Shown here piece after piece: positions 47,559 through 59,670 of a DNA stretch of 64,000 nucleotides. Both the position numbers and the translations under genes were made by a program. Below the pieces are notes generated by a model, which worked only from the letters and a program-made list of their open reading frames with translations, was not told the origin of the DNA and did no database searches. How positions within the stretch are numbered: the stretch's first letter is position 1; each line of letters opens with the position of its first letter. The stretch is from Tubiluchus corallicola (Eukaryota; Priapulida; Priapulimorpha; Priapulimorphida; Tubiluchidae): NCBI GenBank assembly GCA_030141605.1, contig JAQGDQ010000054.1, positions 186,001-250,000 of the forward strand, given 5' to 3'.

Positions 47559-48418
47559 GGTAAAAATGGCAGAGGAAAAAATGGCATTAAATGGAAAAGT
47601 AGGTAAAAATGGCACATACGTTATCTTGACGCAATTGATTTCTGCATGCATAAAGCTAGAATGCGTTCAGTAGGAAATAAACAATTCTGCAAAGCCGAAC
47701 AATCTTATTCATCTTATTAAAAAAACGTAAAACAAAGATAAATGAACAAACATAAAAAATGAACAGCTATTAGTATTATATAGACCAGCAAAAGACTCAC
47801 AAAATATTTTGTTCATCAAATAGATTTAATATTAATAATGCACGAATATTCCACATAGTGTTTATCTACCCCTTTCTACCATTAATTTTGACGATGCTAA
47901 TATACTAACAAATATATATATAAAAAATTATTTACATATCAATGTCAGCTTATAAGGCTATACATATTAATAAGCAAAGGGTGCAGTTTTCAAGCGAGAA
48001 CTTTTCGAAATTGAAATTGGAAGTAACTCGTGGTTGCTTGTCCAGGTGAAGTCAATAAAAACGCTCCCTCTCAGACCTCCGCAAAGTCCTTCACGAATGT
48101 TTTCGTCCAAGCAAAAAATTCCCATTTTGGCACCTTATAACTGCCTTCTCCACAAAGCTTCGCAAAAATCCATTAAGTAGTTTTTGCATAATACGTTTAC
48201 TGCCATAACAGACAAACAGACAAACAAACAAAATGTGTTGAAGCATAACTTCCTTGGCAGAGGTAAAAGTAACTAAAATAATTATCCTCCCGCAGTAAAC
48301 CTAAACTTAAACCAATATTTTACTAAGTGTGCCATTTTTCTTGTGCCACTTTTACCTACTTTTCCATTTGTGCCATTTTTTCCCATGCCATTTTTTCCTG
48401 TGCCATTTTTACCTACAT
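47559..48418. mobile_element. Putative transposon bounded by inverted TAAAAATGGCAC minisatellite arms
   Basis: Left arm 47559-47615 and right arm 48329-48418 are reverse complements of each other; each is built of short units GGTAAAAATGGCA, GGAAAAAATGGCA and AAATGGAAAAGTAGG in the same order. The right arm has one extra GGGAAAAAATGGCACA unit. About 710 bp lie between, including a separate dispersed repeat at 48055-48232. No transposase ORF and no clear target duplication; it may be a MITE with subterminal repeats. Confidence 0.6.
48055..48232 (-). repeat. GTTTGTCTGTTTGT-type dispersed repeat, copy A
   Basis: Read on the minus strand: GTTTGTCTGTTTGTCTGTTA, a GCAAAAACTACTTAA block, GCGAAGCTTTGTGGAGAAGG, and GCGGAGGTCTGAGAGGGAG. 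Block order equals copy B at 59490-59670. The family, with its CAAAAACTACT and TGCGGAGGTCTG blocks, is to my knowledge scattered in many animal genomes. Confidence 0.65.
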
Positions 48419-51400
48419 TTAATTAACAGAGGAAACCAAACCTTTTGCTCTAATAGAAGCAAAAACGAGTTTAAATTTAATGTAAATTTAAGCGAAATTA
48501 ATATAAAAACTGCACACTGCGTAAGCTGTATCGTGCATAAGAAAACAAGAAAAAACGTTTATTTTTAAAAACACGTAAGATGCTTCAGTGCTTCACAACT
48601 TGCTCTGTGAACTAAACTGGCTTTGCTCTTTCTTAAAACTGTCCTAAAGCACTTATCGTACAAATAATCTGACCACACACCAGCCTCTGGCTTACATTAC
48701 TGACTGGCCTGGATCATGTAACCTCAGCCGCCCACAAGTGTAGACTGTATAACACTGATGCACACTTCTAATCTCAATGCACATCTTTTCATTTTTCCAT
48801 TTTTTACTTAAAATGACTCCATAGAAGAAACTAAGTTAAAAAGAGAATAGATTATAATTCTCATTTTTATAAGACTAAGCACCGTTATAACGCTATTCAT
48901 GGATGCAGTCGTGGAGGCTGAAATTCCATAAAATTTTGCTATTTTTTCTGAAATTGAGTAAAAACTCAAAAAAAATCTATTTGTTTCTGTCATGGTAACA
49001 CTTATTATATTTATATGACAGTAGATTTTCGTACATGGCAAAAAATCTGTATGCACCAAACTGTGACGCAAACCGACTCGCACAAAATTTACATGTACAC
49101 GGCAACTTTTGTATGAATAACCACTGGAAACATGTGGTAGATGAGTACTTATTGACTACAAATGATTACTTTTTATTAGTCTGGGCTCGGATTCATGTAC
49201 TGCACTTACGATGGTGTCCTTGTCTTAAGTGGGGATTACGCACGCGGGAATACTTGCATGAAATTCATATAGCTGTTTAATTTCCTTACTCGTACCCTAG
49301 TTGAAACTGCCTTTCCCGCAACTAGGTAAGTTAAGCCAGATTCAAATACGCGTCTCGCATTTAGTCGCACATATCTTTGCGCGCACTTAATGAATTAGGA
49401 GGGAATTCATTAAACAAAATTTTACTTTAACCGCAGGCGTAACTTTACGACAGAGTTGCTGTAACTTGACGAATAACTTTGTCATTAATAGTACTGTATT
49501 TCACTTCAAAATCACATATCATTAATTGGAAATGTACTTTAAATACGGTATCTACTCTTAAGGAAAGTTAATAAACGATCGACCAGTTTCTTTCTCGAGC
49601 TTCTTCTCTGTCCTTCTTACCACTTTTCTTTTCTTTTCTGCTCTTCCCCTCCCCTTTCTCCTCTTCTTTTTTTCTACCCTTCCCTCCCTCCCCTTCCCTT
49701 ATTTCTTCTCCTCTCATCTCTTTGCTTCTCCTTTCTTACCTTATTTTCGTTTCTCTTCTCTTCTTTCCTCTCCCCTCTGCTCCTCTCCTCTCTTCTCTTT
49801 GCTCTCCTTTCCTTCCCTTCCCTTCTCTTCTCTTCTCTTCTCTTCTTAGCTCTCACACTCTGTCCTTGTTGTTTTTAGGCCATCAGAAGGAAGACCGCGA
49901 TTAGTTTTTTGTGAATGAGTTTAATTAAAATTTAGATTAATGAAGTAGCAATCTTCTCATGTTTTTGTTCTATGTGTGATTAAACAGTCACGCTAATGTA
50001 AGTCAAATATAAATATAAGTTGTGTTCTTATTAGGTATAAAATATAAAAAAATTGGAAATACTCTCTCCCCCACTCTCTTTCTGCTCAGGTTTTTGTGAT
50101 GTGAATTGACGTACGGATTACGGAGCCCGTATGGGTGTGTAGGGAGAGTATCAGACAGAAAACTATGTCCAGCAAAGGCGGGAAAACGTTTATCGAGGGT
50201 GCACACGAGGAAAAATCTGTAACACTTGGTCATCAGTCATGCGAAGATGTTACACACTGAATTTACCTTGTGTGCGACCGGTATTAGAAATTCAGTTATT
50301 ATAATAATCATGGCAGAAGATGCAGGCTAATTGTATAATCAATCAACTTATCCACCTACCTTTCAAACAGAAGCCTGACAGAATACATCCGTTGGAAAAA
50401 AGGAGGAATATCCCATTCGGTTAGCATCTCACCCTGGAATATCAACAAATAACGTTTAATCTTTCAACTAAAAACTTCAGGCACGAGCAACCAGGCAACA
50501 CGACTCGCATCTTCTCCACCACTCCCGGAGATTAATGGGAAACAGGATTTCCGAAATTGCGCCACTAGCCGAATCCAAACATGAGGAAAATTCCGCCCGC
50601 AATGCCGAATTTTATTGGTATTCGGATGAGTCTCAAATTACATAAACTTTATCATTTTCATGTGCTGTGGTGCTAAGAGGGTACAGAGTTCGAGAAAAAG
50701 ACAGATGATCATGATAATGCACTGAAGCGAATTATAAAATTCGCTTTAAAGAAGTGAAACAAAATACTGAACTGAATATTATTCTTCATTATAGCGGAGT
50801 TCCTTACTGAGTGGATAGGTGTGCACTTTATACGAGAGGTGTGTGACTGCCGTGGGATTCGATATTTGTGATATCATTCGCAAATCTTGGCTGTTTACCC
50901 CGTAGAGGAGGGATACATCAGAACGTGGCTGAGACGCCTCTACTGGTTCAGTGACTCATCTTATAAAGCTGGACTAGGATCCAGACAATAAGCCATGCTC
51001 TGGGTATGCCAAGCATATCTCGTTGAGTGGGGCCTGTTTATGAACGATGGTTCCAGTGTGTTAATTGAGAAAAAGAAGTTGAAATATAAAAGTTAATTAT
51101 GTTTTCTCTCCAAAAAAATGATTAGAGAATACATGTACAGTACATGATTAGAGTCAAAATAAATTTCCAGTACAAAGAAAAGACGTATCTTATTTAAAAA
51201 TTTCCAGGCACTTAAGGTTCGATAAATATGATGTATACGGCAATTTTATCAGACAGTTGTATCACTATATTATGTAGCTACTTACAATACAATACGCTGA
51301 TCTTCCCTAAGAGGGGTCGTCAGCTTATGTATTACTTATCTACAATAAGATACCACTTTACATTTCCTGCACGCATGACTGCACATGAAGCCTATAAGCT

Positions 51401-51690
51401 GGGCAAGAATCATTTGTGCACTTCACTGTAGGAAGCCGCCGTTTCCTGATGAGGCAATAACTGACCAGTAATTACATTATCATCAATTATCTAGCAAAGA
51501 TACCAGTAGACCAGTACGGGTGCAGACGGCCTGCAAGAATCCGCGAGCAAAGGTAAAATTTTTTACAGGAAAAATTACATTCATGTTGGAGCACTATTTC
51601 CTTTACAATTGAACATATATTGAATTACCAACATAATGCTGGAAAGCTTCTTGAAAACTGGGGAATTTTGTGAATGGCATAAACTCAATA
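48419..51690. other. Gene-poor region with a G+C-richer patch at 50.4-50.65 kb
   Basis: No gene recognised. Around 50460-50640 the sequence is noticeably richer in G, C and CpG (GGGCGG on the minus strand, CGGAAAT-type ETS-like words), unlike its neighbours. It could be a promoter or non-coding 5' exon, for example for NCK on the minus strand, but no splice link could be shown. Confidence 0.35.
49590..49855 (+). repeat. About 260-bp homopyrimidine (CT-rich) tract
   Basis: Nearly all C and T on the plus strand, dominated by CTTCT, CTCTTT and CCCTT motifs, with only scattered A or G. Such polypurine/polypyrimidine tracts can form H-DNA. No coding meaning; open frames across it are compositional. 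Confidence 0.92.
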
Positions 51691-52625
51691 TGAGTGTCAA
51701 GAAATGACAGCCCCTCCTGTACAAAAGAACAGAAAAGAATGGTTAAAATACCAACAACACCGCGAATAAGGGCATTTATTTTAGAATAAATAATACTTAT
51801 TTAAATATCTGATAATGCCGCCATTCGTTGCTCTGACAGCTATTAAAGGAAAACCGGACGATTGCGTAAACATTAGAGTTCAGAATAAAGAATGCTCTAA
51901 AATGCTAAAAACTACAATAGCTTTTTTTTAAACCAAAGCTTAGATTAAATAATAATTACCTCGGATACTCAAATTTCGTTAACTTTCAACACTATGCGCA
52001 GCTCAGTATATCTACTAAGATTGGCAACGGCGCCTTTATGTCATATTCGCGTGGCCGACAAATAGAATGCGGTACTCTTATAACCATGATCATGAACTGC
52101 AGTGTTAGTTTCTGACGTCATATGACATAGAGCGCATTTTTGTGACATCACGTGTTTCAGCAGTAACACTTCCGCAAACGTGCTTGACGCGCAAGGGAAG
52201 ATGCCTGCCATTGCACAAACTGTGGTTAGTTTCTGGCGTAAGCAATAGTTGTGTTCGGGTGCTGTTAATTAACTTTCTAAGTTAATCACTCAAATATAAG
52301 AAACAATTGCTAACTTTTACAGGCAAGAATATATTGGACAGTAAATGAAAATGAGATCGAGTCTAAACAATCAACCGGCTTTCCTTTAATCAATATGGAT
52401 ATGATTCATGTTGGTTTCTCAATGGAAACTGTATCATGAGCTATTTCTTCAGGAACTTAGTTAATTTTTTTAATACCTGGGGAAAAAGCGTAATAAGAAT
52501 TAATAATAATAAAGCTTATAAAAATAGTAAATGTCTAGTTGTTTATGTGTTTATATAAATGTTTATATGTCTACTTGTGATAATAAGTTTCAAATTTTAG
52601 AGGTCTGTCATTTCCTGACACTCTG
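51691..52625. mobile_element. About 930-bp MITE-like element with GAGTGTCArGAAATGACAG termini
   Basis: Left end near 51692 reads GAGTGTCAAGAAATGACAG followed by CCCCTC; the reverse complement of the right end (about 52602-52625) reads GAGTGTCAGGAAATGACAG followed by ACCTC. Both are preceded by TA, as expected for a Tc1/mariner-type insertion. The terminal repeat itself contains a short inverted TGTCA...TGACA. No transposase ORF is seen. Superfamily is an inference. Confidence 0.65.
52113..52154. promoter_or_regulatory. CRE-like and E-box cluster
   Basis: A perfect palindromic TGACGTCA (52113-52120), a TGACATCA variant (52143-52150) and CACGTG (52149-52154) occur within 42 bp. TGACGTCA is the CREB/ATF site and CACGTG the bHLH-ZIP E-box. 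The cluster sits inside the inverted-repeat element 51691-52625, and no gene start could be tied to it. Confidence 0.4.
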
Positions 52626-53536
52626 TATATTAGCACATCAAGCACATCACATTTACTAAAGTCTAAACCCATTGATGAGTTTTTAATCTAGTTTCTATTC
52701 CAATTTCTGAAGATGTTCTGAAACAGGCTGGCTTATACAGACTGCTGACCTGACGGTATTCAAGGGTTTGAACCAATATTCTATATGAGATGGGCGGAGC
52801 ACTAAAACAGTTCTCCAAAGGATTTTTCATCGTGGTTTCTGAAGTGTATTTAAACGAAGAAAAATTGCGGCTGAATCACCAACTCTACTCAAATACAGCA
52901 ACAATGGTGAACTAAAGGTTTCAAGAGAATGACTGCAATATAACAGAAAAATGTGACTGCAAGAATTAAAGAAAGCTAGCTCATAACTTTATGGATGCAA
53001 TGAAACGCTACGTTTTCGTTTAAGTAATTCACATTTTGTATTTCTCACTCCATTAAAAAACAGTTGACAAATAAGAGGTACCTCTTTTTACAAAATGTTG
53101 GCCATTACAATGCAAAACTCAAAATAAATTTAAGAGCTTGATAACGCCAAGTTTAAGTAACAAAACACGTTCATTCCATAAGAATAAAAATATGTTGCTA
53201 AATACATGCTGTATTTACTACTTACTATGGATCCTTTTGTGTGATGTGTGATTTTTGTATGTACATTGCATTGTATATTGTATTGTGTTGTTCGTCAGTA
53301 AACCTATATTATTATATAGTCTAATCCTAGTTATTACTGAGTGTACTGATCACTCCTATCCTCAGGATTGAGTTACTTTTTAAACTTAATTAAAATCTAA
53401 CTGGTTGACGGTAACCCTGTTACTCTACTAGTAAATCTCACGAAAACTCGTATACTAAACTAGACAATTTTGTTTTAATTATCTTTGAGCAGATCTCAAA
53501 GCAATAACGCTTTAGAAGGTTTAGTCACCAGTAATC

Positions 53537-53565
53537 TTCTGATGTACGATAACTGTACATCAGAA
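53537..53565. repeat. Perfect 11-bp hairpin
   Basis: TTCTGATGTAC at 53537-53547 and its exact reverse complement at 53555-53565, with a 7-nt loop. No run of T follows, and eukaryotic context argues against a terminator. Confidence 0.75.
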
Positions 53566-53921
53566 ACTCTCAAATGTTAAATGTCACAGTCCATGGATGA
53601 TCTCGTCATTGACAAGCTTCAAAGCTTCAGAAGCCATCATTGCACTCTTGGGCCAAAGACAAAGTTATGAGCTCAAATATTTATCAGTTACTGCTTCTGG
53701 TTAAGTTACTTACCCTTGACGCTTAGATCAAGACCAATACGACAGACAGAGTTTGTGTCGTTTGACAGAGGTAGCTACAAGGTGACAAAGCTTCAAAGTG
53801 TTTAGGTACAGTAGGGAGTTCGAAGTTTTAGTTTCATTGTGGTTAAGACAAAATAAAGTGAATACAAAAAGGGATATAAACACACTTCCCAAATCAAGGA
53901 GGCAGTACTAAATTGTGTTAA

Positions 53922-54735
53922 AGCAGCACTGAAAGTAAAATTTGATTGAGTGTCAAAATGGAGTTCAGACACTACTGATGACCTGCCATGTCATACGGCT
54001 GGATGCTGTTTTACATTCCACGGTTTTAGATGTAGATGATAAGACAGAAATAGGTCTAAAATTAGACACTATTTGCTTGTCACCTTTTTTATGTGCAGGA
54101 CAAACATTAGCTATTTCCCATACAGGCAGATAACGACCAGAGAAATGTGATAGTTGTAACAAACATGTCAGCGGCCCAGCAACAGAAAGTGAACAATTTT
54201 TTAAGATGCTATTACTTATCCCATCAGGTCCAGATGATTTATTATCATTTACACTGGCGAAGTAACACCGGACTAAATCAAATGTTATAGTTGACACTCG
54301 ATAATATTTTGTTGGTTTTCAGGAAGAACTGTGAAAGAGTTACATTAGGCCAATATAGAACACGATATAGTGACTAGAAAAAAATTGGTTGAACAATGAA
54401 CATTTACTGACAATATCAGTCACGAAACAATTATTAGAATCAAGTATTTGTGCATTGAATTTAATTGAAATCTCACTTTTAGCTTTGTAAAAGTACTTTG
54501 CTGGGTGCAATCATGCTTTCGAACAATTAACAGGATGAAAAAGCAGGAATAATCAGAAAACAGAAAATTAAATATGCTGCAATAAAGCAGCCCAGCGTGA
54601 GATGCAAGTGATGTCACGCTAAAACACTCGCACGTTTGTACCTCGTTGTTAATATTTTTGTTCACATATCGCATATAGCGCATTGAAGTAAGTGTGGACA
54701 AAGGTATAATTTGAGCTTTTTTCTCCGGTGCTGCT
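53922..54735. mobile_element. Possible TTAA-flanked element (814 bp) enclosing a LINE fragment
   Basis: Left end AGCAGCAC (53922-53929) and right end GTGCTGCT (54728-54735) are inverted; the next bases agree partly (yGrAr). TTAA lies directly outside each end (53918-53921 and 54736-54739), the target used by piggyBac-type transposons. No piggyBac transposase is visible. Inversion of 8 bp plus TTAA in AT-rich DNA could be chance. Confidence 0.4.
53965..54297 (-). pseudogene. LINE reverse-transcriptase fragment (fingers/palm N-terminal part)
   Basis: A 110-codon open stretch on the minus strand matches the start of the reverse-transcriptase domain of CR1/Jockey/L2-type LINEs: KSSGPDGISNSILKNC, ANVCPAHKKGDKQ, NFRPISVLSSTSKTVE. 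It stops before the catalytic YADD box and has no upstream endonuclease, so it is truncated at both ends. The surviving frame is intact and could be fairly young. It differs in sequence from both other LINEs in the window. Confidence 0.85.
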
Positions 54736-54739
54736 TTAA

Positions 54740-57700
54740 TGTCAAGTAACGGTTACTGTGACAACGTTTAGCTGATCAAAATGCCATAAGGTAACATTAA
54801 AATTTCTAATGGCTTCATGTATAATAAAAGTTATATTTCAGTAACAGCCATGCAGTCTAATTCAGTAATCTGTTTTTTAATATTGTCTGGAGACATACAG
54901 AATTTTAGCGTTTTAACCAGAAGAATATAAATGGGAAAATACATGCGAGTAAATGATCACAACCTGCATGAGATCATAGTAATTTTTCAACTGCTGTAGA
55001 ATCTGTCAGAATACGCTAAACTAAATATAAATTACTATTAAAATGCAAAATTTCATTTTTAACTGAAGTAGGAAACCTTGCCTTGTTAAGTAGGAAACGC
55101 CAATGTTAAAATTCTGACTGAATTTTTTTCGACTGTTTACAAGTGAATCGTAGGAATACTTACCTCGTTACGACCTGATAATAAAACTATTACAGCTTTC
55201 ACCTATACACCTTCGCTTTTGGTTCAATTTCACCCTTACGCATGTTGCTGACTGGGTAACATAATCACATGCATGTTGATTCTCAAGAGTCCAATTTTTG
55301 ACAAATCGTTTATTTAACACTCTAATTGCACGACTTCACACACAGTTTAAATTTTAACCAGAAATCGCATAAGCTCATAGTTAAACAATAAGTTCTGCTT
55401 AAGAAAGCAATTCGTGTTAACCTCAGTTCAGTAGGAGGTTTGACCGAACTCCAAAGCATCGCACGGTCACAACAACATATAGGCTCCATAAAGAGAAAGA
55501 GCGATGCGCGTTTAACTGAAGACCCAGTCTCGCTAATCAATGATGATTGAGCACATTGAATACAGATCAATACACCACAGGCACGTATCCATACTGACAT
55601 TAAATATTAGCACGAAAACACATGCCCGCTCATTCGGTTAACATGACTAAACTAATCACTGTCAGAATAGTTCAATATCTGCTCGAGGAAAACAGCTAAT
55701 AATTCGCGAAGTCGCTCATGCGTCAGCGCGGCACGCGACAAGATGCGACCGGCTGATCAATGTTTGTGCGTAATTTGACAAATCGTGACGATAATCGCTC
55801 AAAAAGACCTTAATATGGAAAGAGAAAGATTCAGACCGCAGAAGATTTACGAACAGTCTTAATGAGGCACTTCTCACTGTCACTCACTTATTCATACAAG
55901 ACAATACAAGAATGGTCGAAACTGATGACAAAGGCAATCACAGTTCATTAGAATTGATTGTGGGTATTATAAAATGTTACCTTGTATGTGAGACTATGAC
56001 AATGTGTACAAACAGTGTAATGTCAATTTTAGTTTTCTATAATAATCAGGAAACACTTATCTGGCTTTATTGTAATTTTGACATGAAATACGTGTTTATA
56101 TAAACAAAAATGTCAGTGTTCATTACTTTTATTAGTTTATGTAGCTACATTAATTCAGAGATTGCAGATTCGCATTTTTCACAGTTACAATACTTATAGT
56201 ATCTCTCGTTCTGCATTTTAGATTCTGCACAGGTTGGACAAGTTCAATGCCATTGCGTTGCTACGTTTCATTTTCACAAACAATGAAAATTCTCTGTGAG
56301 ACAAGTGAATGTTCTGCGTCAGTCTCACTCTGTCAGAATATGTGTGGGGTGGGCGCGAATCCGTAAAATGGCAGGTCTGTGGAGACTCTGTAAGGCCTGT
56401 AAGGACCATACGAATTCTCCCGGTACAAGTAGTTAATATAAAAGATGGTTCTCCTAAAAGTTGTCACAATAAAGTAGAAAAAACTGGAAAATGCTCTATA
56501 ACCTTCAATCATTAAAATTTATTGCAAGTGTTCTTCTGCCCTTTCAGGTGAAAACGGAAAACAGCCCCTACCCAGGTCAGTCAAGTAATGGTTGCCCAGT
56601 AAAATATTTTAGTGAAATAACCACAGTCACCTAAGGTAGGAGACACAAGATTAAAACGATGGTTTCTATTAAAAAACTTCAAGAAAATCATATGATAACA
56701 TAATTGTGGCATGTTACAGTATAAAAGATGCGAGTACTTTATCGTATGCATAGTCTGATGGAGAATGAACATAGTGCATTTTCCAACATTACAGTGGCAT
56801 TTGGTAAATTGTAAGACAAGCACTTTATGTTGGTTTTATGACAACTGTAAAGCAAGATGAAAGAATCTCAGGAGACATTTGCTTGTGTCTGCGCAGAAAA
56901 TTAGTATCTCGATTTTCTAATTTCAGCAGATGATCTGCCATTAGGAGATGAAATGGCAGCAAATACTCTGGAAGTATAGCTATCATAAAATGTTACAAAG
57001 GCCTAAGCAGGCAGATTTGATGTACCTCACTAGACCAGACTGCTAAAACTAGGAAAATGATTAAACGAAAGCGAGAAGGCCAAAACTAATAACATTAAAA
57101 CGTTTACAAGTATAGGTCTATGTTTTGTAATTTTAAATCGTTTTGATTGCAATAAACAATATGTCCAATGTATCGTTATCCACACTTGAGAAAACAACTT
57201 GCAGTGTTGTTTCTTTTGCAGATCATTCAGATAATATATGCACATTACAAGGTAAGTTATAGTCAATAATGTTACAATTTGCAAATAAGTAAAATAATAC
57301 AAACAAGTTCATTATGTAACAATTGGCTGAGCATTATATGACCATATTCTTGGCACGCACAGAACAACTAAAATCACTAGGCAACCTCTACACGCAGTTT
57401 GTTTCTGAAAGACTGTAAACAGTTTCAAGCTAGCCAAATAATACTGAGTACTCATGTCATTGATTCGAATTACTTTTGACTTCCGCTATTTAAGCATTCT
57501 TTTTATATTTTACTGATATATCACCAGCATTACAGCAAAATCACAGCAATTCATGTAGTATCCTGCAGCCACTAGGCATTAATTCTACAGTGTGAAGAAA
57601 TATGTGCCACAGGCTTCATTGCCTATTCATGGTTTATTTCCTTGTACCCAAAATTAGCAGAAAGAGAGCAACCTAATATATTAAATAAACAAAGCTAGCT

Positions 57701-58860
57701 GAGAAACTAAGATGACAGAAACAACATGGTTGTAATCTACATTATAATGCTGTCAAATGTGAAACTCTTATAGCCAGCACATATGCATATTGTACCTAGT
57801 AATACAACCTCTTTAATCTAACAGAACTTTAATGTGTAAATGATAATCAGTTTGTAATTTGTAGCTTTGGGCAATACAGACTGATTATGTAATTTTTTGA
57901 GGCCAGTAAAACTCAAGATTACACACAGCAAAACATTAGCCCCATATTTTCCGAGCTGATATCAGTCGACCATCACATACTTCCAGTTCTGTTCCAGAAA
58001 CCATATCAAAAGCCAGAGTCTCAACTTTACAAGGTTGAGTATCAATCAAAATTACATTTAGTGATTCACTGAGGATAAACCAGAAATTAATTTATCATGC
58101 AGCAATATCACCATATTTGAAACCATTTCTTTAATGTAGGCTGAACTAATATTGAATATGATAATCAATATTTTATTGACAGATATTCACTATGGCAATG
58201 TCACTACAGACTTAGAGAACTAACATTGCACCAAATTGTTTGGAGAAGAGCACACTTGCAACTTCCACACTACCAGCCAACTTGGTGAAAATACTATTTT
58301 CACTCCAATGCATCATATAAATAAGCATCACGTATTGTACTTACATACCACAAACAGTTTTCTTACAAGGACAGTGGCAAATTACGAAAAATGATGCATG
58401 CGAAATTCAATCTGCTCTCCCACTATACATCACCCGGAAGGGTTTTTGACCACCTGTTAAAAATATTTCTGCGTCTGAGTCTACACTACATTCACTTACT
58501 ATGCAGAGGAGGTGAGTATGTGCACGTACAATAAATTTATATTGCGGGATTTGTGGCCCTATCTTAAAACTGTTTTGAACCAAAATAGCTGTGCACGAAG
58601 GGTCAGTTTTTTGACATAGCAAAATGAATGTAGAATCGTGAATACAGGCTTACATGTGACATATAAAACTAAAATAAGTTTGAATGTTGCTACAACATAG
58701 TATTTAAAATGCACTTCAAGCAAAATGGGCTTCCTACAACTTTAATATATAACCTTTGATAGAACAGAGAAATATCACTTCTTGCTACTGAACAATTTGA
58801 AAAAAAATTAATCTGTTAAAGTTACCTTTAGTTTCAGCCAAGTTTCACATTCACAAAAGT
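54740..58860. other. Gene-poor region, no recognised exon
   Basis: AT-rich with a G+C-richer patch near 55.4-55.9 kb. Open frames such as 55600-55322 and 58622-58407 on the minus strand have no recognised family or supporting splice signals. Confidence 0.4.
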
Positions 58861-58909
58861 GTGCCTTGCAGATCCAGATTTTGGCTGGACATTGTTTTCA
58901 ATTCCCTGA
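58831..58909 (-). other. Candidate terminal exon (unassigned)
   Basis: On the minus strand a pyrimidine-rich acceptor (TTTTTTTCAG) ends at 58910 and is followed by a short open stretch in one frame, reading GIENNVQPKSGSARHTFVN, then VKLG and TGA. The splice context is good and the peptide is not low-complexity, but no upstream exon or homologue was recognised. It may be chance. Confidence 0.22.
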
Positions 58910-59039
58910 AAAAAACGTAAATTAGAGGAACGCTTATGCACCAAGGAAAGTGAAGAATTTCAATCAATATTAACAACACAGCATTTTAGACAAGGAGAAT
59001 TTACTAATATTGGTACTTAATGATTACTGCTACTAATAG

Positions 59040-59150
59040 GGCTAACGGTGGGGTTGAGCGGAGAAGGCACCTCACTTCATGCGAATGACGTGAGTTCGAT
59101 ACTCGCACTGGGAGATATTATTCAAAAACCATGGTTCTTTAGCCCATTTA
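59040..59150 (+). mobile_element. tRNA-Leu-type-derived SINE head
   Basis: GTTGAGCGGAGAAGGCAC at about 59053 matches the D-arm of class II (Leu/Ser) tRNAs, and GTTCGATAC at 59094-59102 fits the internal pol III B-box consensus GWTCRANNC at the expected distance. The acceptor ends do not pair and no anticodon loop is clear, so this is not a functional tRNA but the tRNA-like head of a SINE. The body may continue to about 59300; a tail is not obvious. Confidence 0.6.
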
Positions 59151-59489
59151 CTTTATAGCACACATGTGAACATGGCTGACCTCTGCTAGTTCATCTTCAC
59201 CACTGCTATCTGAGAGTAAACTCACAAGTGTAAACTGCTTGGCAACTTCTCTCACAGCTTCTCTCTGAGAGTGTTAATTTGCGTATTAACTCTCTAGTAT
59301 GAATGCACCATTAGAAAGATATCCTTGATAACAAGTCAAGCTCCTGCCACACCACAAATATTTTCTTGAGTATGCTCTGTTTTTGAGTGCTTTTTGGCAT
59401 GCAGTGTGTCGAAGTATTTAAAAAACATCGTTCATAAAGGTACTTAGTTATTTTGTTACCAGTCCATAAAACTTATGTTTTCATCACCG

Positions 59490-59670
59490 TTTCTTTGCTT
59501 GTTTGTCTATCTGCTAACAGGATTACACAAAAACTACTTCAAACCAAATGCTGAAACTTTATGGAGCAGTGGGGCATCAAGAAAGGAAGAGCCCATTCAA
59601 TTCTAATGTTTGTCTTTTCAAGTAATCATTGAAGCTATAAAAAACGCTCCTCGCATGGAATTTTCGAGGG
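59490..59670 (+). repeat. GTTTGTCTGTTTGT-type dispersed repeat, copy B
   Basis: GCTTGTTTGTCTATCTG, then GATTACACAAAAACTACTTC, AACTTTATGGAGCAG, GGGGCATCAAGAAAGGAAGA, and further right an AAAACGCTCC block. Block order equals copy A at 48055-48232 in opposite orientation. No coding capacity. Confidence 0.7.

Noticed and set aside
49674-49904. Open frames over the CT-rich tract (Arg/Glu/Lys-rich or Leu/Ser-rich)
   Set aside because: Composition of a homopyrimidine tract; no homology and no splice context.
53537-53565. Rho-independent terminator
   Set aside because: The window is eukaryotic and no T-run follows the hairpin.
59040-59112. Functional tRNA gene
   Set aside because: D-arm and B box look tRNA-like but acceptor ends do not pair and no anticodon stem is evident, so SINE-derived is preferred.
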